From assembly GCF_040739495.1 (NCBI RefSeq), contig NZ_CP145261.1, positions 1 through 21,426 on the forward strand: a stretch of DNA of 21,426 bases, in the 5' to 3' direction. Source of the DNA: Staphylococcus capitis subsp. capitis (GTDB taxonomy: Bacteria; Bacillota; Bacilli; Staphylococcales; Staphylococcaceae). Made by a program: the position numbers and the translations under genes. Positions 6,726 through 12,602 of this stretch are shown one piece after another. Each line of letters opens with the position of its first letter. The first letter of the stretch is position 1. The notes beneath the pieces were generated by a model that ran no database searches, was not told the origin of the DNA, and saw nothing but the letters and a program-made list of their open reading frames with translations.

Positions 6726-7795
6726 ACATGACAATTCGGACACGTCCATTGACGGACATTGAGTGGTTTCTTGCCGTCTTGGTGACCACATTCAGAACAG
6801 ATTTGACTTGATGGATACCATCTGTCTATTTTGATAACTTTTCGTCCATACCATTCTGCTTTATATTCTAACTTTCTAATAAAATGCGACCATGATACAT
6901 CTGAAATGCTTTTAGCCAGTTTACGATTACGCATCATTCCTTTTGTATTTAAGTCCTCAATACAAATAACATCGTGATTTTTGATGATACTTGTACTTAA
7001 CTTATTTAAAAAGTCTGTGCGTTGATTTTTAACCTTTTCATGTAATCGAGCTACTTTTTGTTTTTGTTTTTGATAATTTTTAGCGTCTAATAAATTCACA
7101 TTTCGTTGTTTAGCTAACAATAAACGTCTTGATAATTTACGTTGTTCTCTCGCTAATTTTTGTGACATGCTATGTGTAAATTGATGATTATCATATTTTT
7201 GACCGTCTGAACATATCGCAAAATCACTAATACCCAAATCAATACCGATGGACTGATTGGTTTTTGACATAGGTTGAATATCTTCTTTACACAATAGGGC
7301 AACATAATATTTACCACTCGCATGTTTTGAAATCGTGGCAGACCTAATATCGCCTTTGATTTTTCTGTGAAGTTTAATCTTAACGACTGACTTTAATTTA
7401 GGTAGTTTAATATATTGATTGCCAATCAACGAGATAGAACCTTTTTGATTATTCGTTGTATAACTTTGAATCGGGTGTTTTTTACTTTTGAATTTAGGAA
7501 ATCCTACGGATTTATCACGGAAAAAGTTTTGATAGGCCTTATCTAAATGTTGCTGGGCATTAGCTAAAGCTAGACTGTCTACCTCTTTTAAGAATGGATA
7601 GTCTTTTTTGTACTTGGCAGGTGTCGGTAACTTATTTTGTTTTGACGTGTCTGATTTGTACTGTTGATACGCCTTGATGCGTTCATCTAACATCAAATTA
7701 TAAACTTTACGAACACAACCAAATGATTTGGCGAAAAACACTTCTTGCGTCGTCGTTGGATATATTCTGAATTTATACGCTTTGAGCCTTTCCAT
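6653..7795 (-). CDS. tnpB: TnpB RNA-guided endonuclease (OrfB family)
   Basis: A full-length TnpB of 380 residues. The N-terminus (MERLKAYKFRIYPTTTQ) and the wedge-domain core are typical. The RuvC catalytic residues are all present: D186 in GIDLGISDF, E280 in IEDLNTKGM and D362 in DRDINASQNI. The zinc ribbon is intact (CSEC and CPNC, C333/336/352/355). The protein should therefore be an active omega-RNA-guided DNA nuclease that supports retention of IS605-type elements. ATG 7795 is chosen with SD-like GGGTGG five bases upstream; in-frame GTG 7804 would add three residues. The stop lies inside the omega-RNA, as usual. It is inserted in an unidentified gene. Confidence 0.92.
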   Translation of the reverse strand: MERLKAYKFRIYPTTTQEVFFAKSFGCVRKVYNLMLDERIKAYQQYKSDTSKQNKLPTPAKYKKDYPFLKEVDSLALANAQQHLDKAYQNFFRDKSVGFPKFKSKKHPIQSYTTNNQKGSISLIGNQYIKLPKLKSVVKIKLHRKIKGDIRSATISKHASGKYYVALLCKEDIQPMSKTNQSIGIDLGISDFAICSDGQKYDNHQFTHSMSQKLAREQRKLSRRLLLAKQRNVNLLDAKNYQKQKQKVARLHEKVKNQRTDFLNKLSTSIIKNHDVICIEDLNTKGMMRNRKLAKSISDVSWSHFIRKLEYKAEWYGRKVIKIDRWYPSSQICSECGHQDGKKPLNVRQWTCPNCHVHHDRDINASQNILAEGMRLQSQN

Positions 7796-7846
7796 CAATG
7801 CCACCCGCTTTCTATCTATGATTATTTCCTTGATTTCGTATTTTAG

Positions 7847-8241
7847 AAATCATCTTGATACTTTTCTTCTTCCTTTTCCATCAAAATTTCATAATATTCT
7901 TCATCTACATTGACTAATTCATCAAAGTGAATATGTGAAGTGAAATCAACGACTTCTTTTGTATTTTTAAAAACATCAGTTTGTAATTTCTTACATTGTC
8001 TGTGCTCATCAAACCGGAATATTACTTCTCTAACTATTCTCATATTTTCAAGGTCTAAAGTGACTTGAACTTCAATATTTTCTTCTTCTCCAATTGTTGT
8101 GTAAGCCAAAGGACATTTCAGATTTGAATCAAATAATCCTTCTTATATATTCAATGTCTCTTCAAATTCTCGCAATTTATAATTTCTTATATTTTTACAT
8201 ATGAGCAAATAATCATTAATAAATTCCTTAGTATTTGTCAT
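7847..8241 (-). pseudogene. 5' part of the interrupted gene, with nonsense codon
   Basis: The frame starts at ATG 8241 (MTNTKEFINDYLLICKNIRN) with AAGGTG eight bases upstream. It meets an in-frame TAA at codon 33 (8143-8145) and then continues open (EGLFDSNLKCPLAYTTIGEE and on) to DEEYYEILMEKEEEKYQDDF at the left edge of the TnpB element. A stop at 7843-7845 may belong to the element. The gene thus carries two lesions, a point nonsense mutation and the insertion. The product is acidic, glutamate-rich and probably cytosolic; I do not recognise the family. Its 3' half is 6296-6500. Confidence 0.6.
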
Positions 8242-8268
8242 ACTCCACACACCTTTTACAAAAATATA

Positions 8269-8373
8269 TTAATTATTTTCATGTTCATTAAGTAATGAAA
8301 ACTCTAATAACAAATTGAATAACGCTAATAAAACACTTACCACTTTTAATAGAGTTATAATCTTTTCTTTCAT
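8269..8373 (-). CDS. 34-aa hydrophobic amphipathic peptide
   Basis: MKEKIITLLKVVSVLLALFN is followed by a short leucine-rich and then acidic tail. A strong SD (AAAGGAG) lies seven bases before the ATG, and AT-rich promoter-like DNA (TATTATATCATATAA) lies upstream. Polar residues T7, K10, S13, N20 and E24 recur every 3-4 positions, so the peptide would form an amphipathic or membrane-inserted helix. Candidates are a type I toxin, a small membrane regulator or a modulin-like peptide; no known family is recognised. A terminator-like hairpin (8413-8436) separates it from the similar 28-aa peptide gene upstream in the same direction. Confidence 0.5.
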   Translation of the reverse strand: MKEKIITLLKVVSVLLALFNLLLEFSLLNEHENN

Positions 8374-8412
8374 TGTAAATACTCCTTTATATGATATAAT
8401 AAAATTAAATTG

Positions 8413-8436
8413 AAGGAGGAGCCCAATCTCCTCCTT
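8413..8436 (-). terminator. Hairpin between two peptide genes
   Basis: Perfect 9-bp stem AAGGAGGAG/CTCCTCCTT (8413-8421, 8428-8436), followed on the minus strand by CAATTTAATTTT. The stem itself contains SD and anti-SD sequences, so it may also pair with the SDs of the peptide genes. Confidence 0.65.
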
Positions 8437-8442
8437 ACAGAA

Positions 8443-8529
8443 TTATCTTAGTAATTCTGTAATTAAAGTCACGATAGCTCTTAATAAGTTTATAATACTT
8501 ATTAGGAGCTTTTTCGTGGAGTTCTTCAC
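8443..8529 (-). CDS. 28-aa amphipathic helical peptide
   Basis: GTG start with a very strong SD (AAGGAGG, 9-10 bases upstream) encodes MKNSTKKLLISIINLLRAIV followed by TLITELLR. Polar residues S11, N14, R17, T21, E25 and R28 recur every 3-4 positions with leucine/isoleucine elsewhere: a cationic amphipathic helix like phenol-soluble modulins or type I toxins. No leader is evident. A 47-codon frame overlaps it out of phase (GTG 8578 to 8435; MAVGWVLKEKLKEVVSREEL then a lysine-rich remainder) behind AAAGGAGGTGAT, a perfect anti-SD complement, so two products or translational coupling are possible. The whole region is packed with inverted repeats (AGCTC.TAATAAGT/ACTTATTA.GAGCT, ACAGAATTA/TAATTCTGT, CGTG/CACG), suggesting tight RNA-level control. 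Confidence 0.45.
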   Translation of the reverse strand: MKNSTKKLLISIINLLRAIVTLITELLR

Positions 8530-8669
8530 GAGAAACCACCTCCTTCAATTTCTCTTTCAATACCCAACCAACCGCCACATCTCGTTGGACATCACCTCCT
8601 TTACTTTTTTATTATTTATTTATTTTTTTCTGTGTTGCAAAGCCACAACAACAAGTCGTCATGAGAGAT

Positions 8670-8737
8670 GACAAGGAGACAAGCTAAAATATTTTTCGAC
8701 TGGCGTATGCCTCAAAGAAAAATTTTTGCGCCTTGTC
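8670..8737. other. Long nested stem-loop in a gene-free stretch
   Basis: GACAAGG (8670-8676) pairs with CCTTGTC (8731-8737). Inside, an A/T stem (AAAATATTTTTC against GAAAAATTTTT) leads to an apex GGC-GTAT-GCC (8702-8711). GCATCATC/GATGATGC forms a further hairpin at about 8758-8776. The stretch 8600-9000 encodes no convincing protein. Such a cruciform resembles a single-strand origin or a mobilisation site of a small rolling-circle plasmid, but no diagnostic motif is recognised. Confidence 0.45.
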
Positions 8738-8826
8738 AGATCGAATAGACTTGTTAATAGCATCATCTTTGATGATGCGTGTGAGCGTGCAACACGAAAA
8801 AATAAATAATAAAATTCCAAATAAAT

Positions 8827-8850
8827 AGGGAAGTGATTCCTCACTTCCCT
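8827..8850 (-). terminator. Hairpin terminator
   Basis: AGGGAAGTG/CACTTCCCT perfect 9-bp stem, followed on the minus strand by ATTTATTTGG and T-rich DNA. Confidence 0.55.
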
Positions 8851-8884
8851 TCATTTTCATTAGCATTTTCTTATAGAAAATGCA

Positions 8885-8915
8885 CAAGTGGCTAATGAAG
8901 CACATTAGCCACTTG
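8885..8915. terminator. Hairpin, perfect 13-bp stem
   Basis: CAAGTGGCTAATG/CATTAGCCACTTG (8885-8897, 8903-8915). A plus-strand T-run is present only 20 bp downstream, so it may be a terminator or a structural element. Confidence 0.5.
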
Positions 8916-9003
8916 CCAAAAGTATTAATCAAACTTTTTTCTCTTGATTGATCTTATTATATGTATTATGTTTTAGGTGTGCTCCATGTTTGAATTACAC
9001 TAC

Positions 9004-9035
9004 AAAAGCCTAATGAGGAATTCATTAGGCTTTTT
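9004..9035 (+). terminator. Rho-independent terminator
   Basis: AAAAGCCTAATGA/TCATTAGGCTTTT (13-bp stem) followed by TCCTTT. It isolates the upstream structured stretch from csbD. Confidence 0.8.
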
Positions 9036-9161
9036 CCTTTGTATATACTGTGGCCAAAACTAACCTATAATACAAAAAGCGTATAGTATGAATTTGTGAT
9101 GACTATATGCTATATTATCGTTACCAAACAAATTATTTCAACATTTAAGGGGGGTACAATG

Positions 9162-9341
9162 ATGGCTGAAGATAAGTTTGAACAAGCTAAAGGTAATATT
9201 AAAGAAACAGTTGGTAATGCAACGAATAATGAAGATTTAGAACAAGATGGTAAAAAAGATAAAGCGTCTGGCAAAGCAAAAGAGGTTGTTGATAACGCTA
9301 AAGATAAAGCATCCGAAGTTATTGATAAGTTCAAAAAGTAG
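9162..9341 (+). CDS. CsbD-family stress-response protein
   Basis: A 59-residue, highly charged, lysine/glutamate/aspartate-rich protein ([20 protein letters not shown], later [20 protein letters not shown]) with the repeated AKG/AKE heptads of the CsbD family. These small cytosolic, probably disordered or four-helix proteins are general-stress (SigB-dependent in Bacillus and Staphylococcus) products of unclear biochemical role. ATG 9162 is seven bases after the G-rich SD (AAGGGGGG); ATG 9159 is the alternative. I see no convincing SigB promoter. The gene ends 20 bp before an orphan omega-RNA element and is probably a mobile copy of the chromosomal gene. Confidence 0.85.
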   Translation: MAEDKFEQAKGNIKETVGNATNNEDLEQDGKKDKASGKAKEVVDNAKDKASEVIDKFKK

Positions 9342-9361
9342 AGCTTTGCAATCTTTTTTAA

Positions 9362-9664
9362 CGTAACAAGGCAGAAGTCTACGACCTCTATAGGTGGTAG
9401 ATGAATGCCTATTATTTTTATATATGATATAATCAGTCTCATCATGACCGTGATATCAACGCAAGTCAGAATATATTGGCCGAAGGTATGAGATTACAAA
9501 GTCAAAACTAGAAAGAAGAACCGTAGGGACTACGGGGATAGCTCGGGTAGTAAAAAGACACCGCTGATAACAAAGAAATACGTTATCAAGTATGCTTTGT
9601 TTCCGAGAAGCTCACACTTCAAGCGTTAAAACCGATAGGTTTAGCTAAGTGTTGAGTAGTTCAC
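9362..9664 (+). mobile_element. Deletion derivative of the TnpB element (orphan omega-RNA cassette 1)
   Basis: About 303 bp: a left end (CGTAACAAGGCAGAAGTCTA, preceded by TTTTTTAA), then a direct junction to the last 21-22 codons of tnpB (HDRDINASQ...), the omega-RNA scaffold and the right end ...GAGTAGTTCAC. It is almost identical to 17583-17884, and over the tnpB 3' end plus right end to 6501-6725. Almost all of tnpB is missing. This is the organisation of a miniature, trans-mobilised IS605-type element. The right-end hairpin has AAACCGATAGGTTT, where the other two copies have AAACCTTTAGGTTT. Confidence 0.8.
9425..9433 (+). promoter_or_regulatory. Extended -10 promoter in the left end
   Basis: TGATATAAT (9425-9433) is an extended -10. 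It is placed just upstream of the retained tnpB/omega-RNA segment; the same sequence occurs in the other derivative at 17646-17654. No good -35 is evident, which extended -10 promoters tolerate. Confidence 0.5.
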
Positions 9665-9684
9665 ACTATTAGATATATGGTATA
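9440..9684 (+). ncRNA. Orphan omega-RNA 1 with guide
   Basis: Scaffold sequence matches the omega-RNA region of the full element (copy at 6501-6725). The guide, taken as the ~16-20 nt after the right end at 9664, would begin ACTATTAGATATATGGTATA. The extents are estimates from the shared sequence. Confidence 0.5.
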
Positions 9685-9749
9685 GTGAATTTAGGTAAAT
9701 CCTAATCCTTTTCTTTTGTTCTGTTTTTTCCTAAGTATAGTTAAATTTT

Positions 9750-9775
9750 AAGCCACTCTGAACGAGTGGCTTTTC
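9750..9775 (+). terminator. Rho-independent terminator
   Basis: AAGCCACTC/GAGTGGCTT (9750-9758, 9764-9772) followed by TTCTTATT. It faces plus-strand transcripts, including any from the orphan omega-RNA. Confidence 0.7.
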
Positions 9776-10174
9776 TTATTCAATATTTTGGATGTCCTTC
9801 ATCGGTATTTCCATTGTTTCATTGCCACCTTCGTTACTTATAATCATCGATTGCTTAAGTATATCTACATTTTTAATGTAGGCTTGGTGAGCGTAAAAAT
9901 ATCCTTGCTTCCAATACGTAATAATAGCTTTTTCTCCACTATGCATTTTCCAATATACTTTTTCATTTAAAACATTGAGTTGATCATCTAAAAGCGAAGG
10001 ACGTTCTGCTTTATTTTGATCTTCCATATATTGTTCTATTTGTTGATATTGCTCAGGAATTGTCTTAAAAGCTAGCCATTTAACAAACCCTCTGCCTTTA
10101 GGAACATTAGAATCTAAATACTCTCTAGGAATCTTACGATAATCCGTTTCATCCTTATATTGTTTAGGAATCAT
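9776..10174 (-). CDS. YolD-like protein under a LexA box
   Basis: A 132-residue protein with the YolD-like layout: an N-terminal region (MIPKQYKDETDYRKIPREYL) and a C-terminal small beta-domain (KAIITYWKQGYFYAHQAYIK, then a DILKQSM/MEIPMKDI strand pair). In Firmicutes, YolD-like genes usually sit with a Y-family polymerase (UmuC/UvrX) in an SOS-induced unit; here no polymerase is adjacent. ATG 10174 has SD GAGGTG. A LexA-type box lies 25-38 bp upstream of the start. Function is unknown beyond the association with translesion synthesis. The neighbouring upstream DNA is a decayed toxin gene, so the partner gene may have been lost. Confidence 0.8.
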   Translation of the reverse strand: MIPKQYKDETDYRKIPREYLDSNVPKGRGFVKWLAFKTIPEQYQQIEQYMEDQNKAERPSLLDDQLNVLNEKVYWKMHSGEKAIITYWKQGYFYAHQAYIKNVDILKQSMIISNEGGNETMEIPMKDIQNIE

Positions 10175-10198
10175 ATACAAACACCTCAACCATATAAT

Positions 10199-10212
10199 AG
10201 AACATACGTTCG
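10199..10212 (-). promoter_or_regulatory. LexA (SOS) box
   Basis: AGAACATACGTTCG contains the Gram-positive SOS core GAAC-N4-GTTC as a near-perfect palindrome, directly upstream of the YolD-like gene. Confidence 0.75.
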
Positions 10213-10260
10213 TATATGTAAACCCTTCCTTCCTATAAAATGGCTTTCAAAATTTTGAAT

Positions 10261-10527
10261 GTGTTTTACTTAATCTTTTGACTAAAGAATTCAGCAAAGA
10301 CAGATTTAAAGAAGATAAAACGTTCTAACTTACAAGAACAATTTTTAAAAATCGTAGAAATACTAAAATATGATCCATATCAACAAAGTCAATCCTTTGA
10401 AAAATTGCACCCTAAACATTTAGGACGATACTCAAGACGTATCAATCATCAACATAGAGTTGTCTATACAATTGATGAGGAAAATAAAGAAGTATTAATA
10501 TTAGCAGCTTGGTCTCATTATGAATGA
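10261..10527 (+). pseudogene. YoeB/Txe-family mRNA interferase toxin, degenerate 5' end
   Basis: The frame reads LKNSAKTDLKKIKRSNLQEQ, then a central FEKLHPKHLGRYSRRINHQH and a C-terminus LAAWSHYE. This is the complete catalytic core of Txe/YoeB toxins (RYSRRIN-HRVVY and the terminal W-S-H-Y). In frame upstream there is only GTG 10261 without an SD, followed after six codons by TGA (10279-10281), and the first residues do not match the family. No YefM/Axe antitoxin gene precedes it. The toxin is therefore probably silent. It is followed by an SD (AAAAGGAGA) and an 18-codon frame starting at ATG 10543 that looks like the stump of a lost downstream gene. Confidence 0.75.
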
Positions 10528-10627
10528 AAAGGAGAACTCGTTAATGAAAATTAATGATGAACTCATTGAAAATTTATTGAAAGATAAATCTACTTATTAG
10601 AATTGTATATGCTTCAAAAGGTACAGA

Positions 10628-10636
10628 TGATATAAT
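10628..10636 (+). promoter_or_regulatory. Extended -10 promoter of the Fst-type toxin
   Basis: TGATATAAT at 10628-10636. The leader that follows contains CCTTTCTCTC, complementary to the SD region GAGAGGAGG (10674-10682), and GTCGCCT (10643), complementary to AGGCGAC (10792-10798). This is the 5' helix plus 5'-3' closing helix known from Fst toxin mRNAs. Confidence 0.65.
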
Positions 10637-10690
10637 ATTGGAGTCGCCTTTCTCTCAGGCGTCAATTGACGTAGAGAGGAGGTGCTAAAA

Positions 10691-10789
10691 ATGACAGATA
10701 TTCTTGTTCACATCATGACCACAGCAGCAAGTGGTTGTATCGTTGCGTTATTTTCGTATTGGCTTCGAAAACGCGACAATAATAAGTAA
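10691..10789 (+). CDS. Fst/PepA1-family type I toxin
   Basis: A 32-residue peptide, MTDILVHIMTTAASGCIVAL followed by FSYWLRKRDNNK. The central helix with conserved HI...A.SGC..A.F..WL and the basic tail are diagnostic of the Fst (pAD1) and S. aureus PepA1/SprA family. These peptides insert in the membrane and kill cells that lose the plasmid. The SD (GAGGAGG) is sequestered by leader RNA. The converging antisense RNAII is encoded just downstream and shares direct repeats with the toxin start (CAGATATTCTTGTT at 10695 and 10862). All parts of the module appear intact, so it should work as an addiction system. Confidence 0.9.
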   Translation: MTDILVHIMTTAASGCIVALFSYWLRKRDNNK

Positions 10790-10811
10790 ATAGGCGACAA
10801 TAGCCACACCA

Positions 10812-10876
10812 ACAAAAACCCCTCACTACTGGGAATAGTGAGGGGATTGGTGCATAAAATGCAGATATTCTTGTTA
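10812..10876 (-). ncRNA. Antisense RNAII of the Fst module
   Basis: A minus-strand promoter TTGCAT (10906-10911), 18-bp spacer, TATAAT (10882-10887) would start the RNA near 10875. The RNA carries ACAAGAATATCTG, complementary to the toxin start region, and ends at the hairpin CCCCTCACTA/TAGTGAGGGG (10819-10845) followed by TTTTTG on the minus strand. This matches the known Fst RNAII layout. Confidence 0.75.
10819..10845. terminator. Shared terminator of RNAI/RNAII
   Basis: Perfect 10-bp stem CCCCTCACTA/TAGTGAGGGG. It serves the toxin mRNA and the antisense RNA. A second version of it is at 18207-18233. Confidence 0.8.
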
Positions 10877-10963
10877 ATTAGATTATAACACCATAGCGAG
10901 CAGGAATGCAAAGTTAAATAGTAATAAAATAATTATTAATGATTCTAAAAAGAGTATTTAAAG

Positions 10964-10977
10964 GGTTCTGTTGCAAA
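10964..10977. repeat. Solo IS6-type terminal sequence
   Basis: GGTTCTGTTGCAAA equals the first 14 bases of IS257 but is not followed by the rest of the element. It is one of several solitary IS6-like ends (see 18008-18155 and 20058-20079) and may be a miniature-element or recombination scar. Confidence 0.55.
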
Positions 10978-10987
10978 TTAAAGAAGT

Positions 10988-11108
10988 TTACTTTTTTAAT
11001 AATATTTTAACACCTTTAATGATATTGAATACATATAATACTAGAGCAATTAAGAAAAATAGAATTGTAATTATTATAAATATAACAGATATCAATAATT
11101 GATGATCA
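10988..11108 (-). pseudogene. C-terminal fragment of a membrane protein cut by IS257
   Basis: The minus-strand frame is open from the IS257 end at 11108 to a TAA at 10988. It gives a strongly hydrophobic segment (ISVIFIIITILFFLIALVLY) and a basic end (KGVKILLKK). This is the tail of a small membrane protein whose 5' part was removed by the IS257-mediated rearrangement. The family is not recognised. Confidence 0.4.
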
Positions 11109-11897
11109 GGTTCTGTTGCAAAGTAAAAAATATAGCTAACCACTAATTTATCATGTCAGTGTTCGCTTAACTTGCTAGCATGATGCTAATTTCGTGGCAT
11201 GGGGAAAATCCGTAGATCTGAAGAGACCTGCGGTTCTTTTTATATAGAGCGTAAATACATTCAATACCTTTTAAAGTATTCTTTGCCGTATTGATACTTT
11301 GATATCTTGTCTTTCTTACTTTAATATGACGGTGATCTTGCTCAATGAGGTTATTCAGATATTTCGATGTACAATGACAGTCAGGTTTAAGTTTAAAAGC
11401 TTTAATTACTTTAGCCATTGCTACCTTCGTTGAAGGTGCCTGATCTGTAATTACCTTTTGAGGTTTACCAAATTGTTTAATGAGACGTTTGATAAACGCA
11501 TATGCTGAATGATTATCTCGTTGCTTACGCAACCAAATATCTAATGTATGTCCCTCTGCATCAATGGCACGATATAAATAGCTCCATTTTCCTTTTATTT
11601 TGATGTACGTCTCATCAATACGCCATTTGTAATAAGCTTTTTTATGCTTTTTCTTCCAAATTTGATACAAAATTGGGGCATATTCTTGAACCCAACGGTA
11701 GACCGTTGAATGATGAACGTTTACACCACGTTCCCTTAATATTTCAGATATATCACGATAACTCAATGCATATCTTAGATAGTAGCCAACGGCTACAGTG
11801 ATAACATCCTTGTTAAATTGTTTATATCTGAAATAGTTCATACAGAAGACTCCTTTTTGTTAAAATTATACTATAAATTCAACTTTGCAACAGAACC
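11109..11897 (-). mobile_element. IS257/IS431 copy A
   Basis: A complete 789-bp IS6-family element with terminal inverted repeats starting GGTTCTGTTGCAAAGT and ending ACTTTGCAACAGAACC. The 8-bp flanks (GATGATCA left, TTCAAGTT right) do not match each other, so it did not arise here by simple insertion; it marks a recombination or cointegrate junction. It cuts genes on both sides (10988-11108 and 11898-12352). Confidence 0.95.
11167..11841 (-). CDS. tnp: IS257/IS431 transposase (copy A)
   Basis: A 224-residue IS6-family DDE transposase that forms cointegrates by replicative transposition. It has an N-terminal HTH (RDISEILRERGVNVHHSTVY), then the catalytic residues in RIDETYIKIKGKW (D), VITDQAPSTK (D) and NNLIEQDHRHIK (E), all present. 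The protein is identical to copy B; copy C differs at two residues. The start at 11841 follows AGGAGTC. The element supplies homology for the other two copies and so can mediate deletions and cointegrates of this plasmid. Confidence 0.95.
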   Translation of the reverse strand: MNYFRYKQFNKDVITVAVGYYLRYALSYRDISEILRERGVNVHHSTVYRWVQEYAPILYQIWKKKHKKAYYKWRIDETYIKIKGKWSYLYRAIDAEGHTLDIWLRKQRDNHSAYAFIKRLIKQFGKPQKVITDQAPSTKVAMAKVIKAFKLKPDCHCTSKYLNNLIEQDHRHIKVRKTRYQSINTAKNTLKGIECIYALYKKNRRSLQIYGFSPCHEISIMLAS

Positions 11898-12352
11898 TTC
11901 AAGTTGCAGCTAAGGGTAAAGTTGAAAATAAATCGTTTGAAACCGATACTAAAAATATAGATAGTAATGGTAATACAGTTAATTTATCCTTTAAACAACA
12001 TGATATTAGTAAGTATAAAGAAGAAGCTAAAAAAGAAAAATCAAAAGCAAAAGGGTTTATTAAAGATTATACTGATGAATTAAATGGTGCTTACAAACAT
12101 TCTGATTACCAGTATATTGAAAGATTTATCAAATCTGATAGTTCAGTTGAAAAGCATATGAAAAAAGTTGTGACTGGTAAAGCTAAAAATCATTACACAG
12201 ACTTAAAAATATTAAGTGTTGAACAAAATGATAATAAATTTACGGTAACAGCTTCAAAGAAACTAGATAAAACAACTATTAAATCAAAATATGTTTTAAA
12301 ATATGATAAAGATTTAGACGAATTTAAAATAATTGATTATACAGATATATAA
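11898..12352 (+). pseudogene. TcaA-like protein, N-terminus removed by IS257
   Basis: About 150 residues are open from the IS257 end, with no genuine start. They include a lysine-rich linker (YKEEAKKEKSKAKGFIKDYT) and an NTF2-like region (YKHSDYQYIERFIKSDSSVE ... ILSVEQNDNKFTVTASKKLD ... EFKIIDYTDI). This resembles the extracellular C-terminal domain of TcaA/YvlB-type zinc-ribbon membrane proteins of staphylococci, which affect glycopeptide sensitivity. The zinc ribbon and membrane helix would have been in the missing part, so the remnant is presumably non-functional. The assignment is moderate. Confidence 0.55.
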
Positions 12353-12356
12353 GTTA

Positions 12357-12399
12357 AGAGTCTGGGGCATAATTTTGTCTTAGGCTCTATTTTTATATA
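12357..12399 (+). terminator. Terminator after the TcaA-like fragment
   Basis: AGAGTCT/AGGCTCT (with one G-U pair) around GGGGCATAATTTTGTCT, followed by ATTTTTAT. It is a common staphylococcal intergenic terminator type, also seen at 15121-15174. Confidence 0.65.
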
Positions 12400-12522
12400 G
12401 ACAGTAGATGACTGAATTAAAATGCTCTTGTATCAAGATTCTTTTAATTCTAGTCATTATTGTTGGTGCATGACTACAAAATCTTTTTATAAAAATAAAA
12501 TTTTACCTCTCTTCATTTTTTA

Positions 12523-12551
12523 TTGACAACGAATATAAAAAAAAGTAGTAT
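12523..12551 (+). promoter_or_regulatory. Promoter of the ABC exporter operon
   Basis: TTGACA (12523-12528), 17-bp spacer, TAGTAT (12546-12551). A start near 12558 places the operator at the transcription start. Confidence 0.7.
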
Positions 12552-12561
12552 ATAGATAAAG

Positions 12562-12575
12562 TGAGTGGTCACTCA
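12562..12575 (+). promoter_or_regulatory. Probable TetR-family operator
   Basis: TGAGTGGTCACTCA is an inverted repeat (TGAGTG/CACTCA) between the -10 and the SD. Its place fits repression by the TetR-type protein encoded third in the operon. Confidence 0.7.
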
Positions 12576-12602
12576 TTTTATCGGTGTGAGGAGGAACAAT
12601 TT

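Larger units (their letters stand above)
6501..7846 (-). mobile_element. IS200/IS605-family (IS1341-type) element, TnpB only
   Basis: The right end is defined by GTGAACTACTCAACAC at 6501-6516 (element end ...GAGTAGTTCAC on the minus strand). Two deletion derivatives at 9362-9664 and 17583-17884 end at the same sequence. No Y1 transposase (tnpA) is present, so movement would need one in trans. The left boundary is uncertain, between 7842 and 7846, because the left end differs from that of the two derivatives. Elements of this family make no target duplication, and none is seen. Confidence 0.8.

Noticed and set aside
8684..8932. Minus-strand frame of ~82 codons with a hydrophobic middle
   Set aside because: Its start lies in the 13-bp hairpin at 8885-8915 and the frame runs through the terminator-like stem at 8827-8850 and the cruciform at 8670-8737. 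No SD precedes a sensible start.
9110..9445. Minus-strand frame of 111 codons across csbD
   Set aside because: Shadow of the repetitive csbD coding sequence and the omega-RNA element's left end; no SD or protein family.
10708..10911. Minus-strand frame of 67 codons opposite the Fst toxin
   Set aside because: It is the antisense of the toxin gene and its RNAII; the RNA, not a protein, is the known product of that strand.
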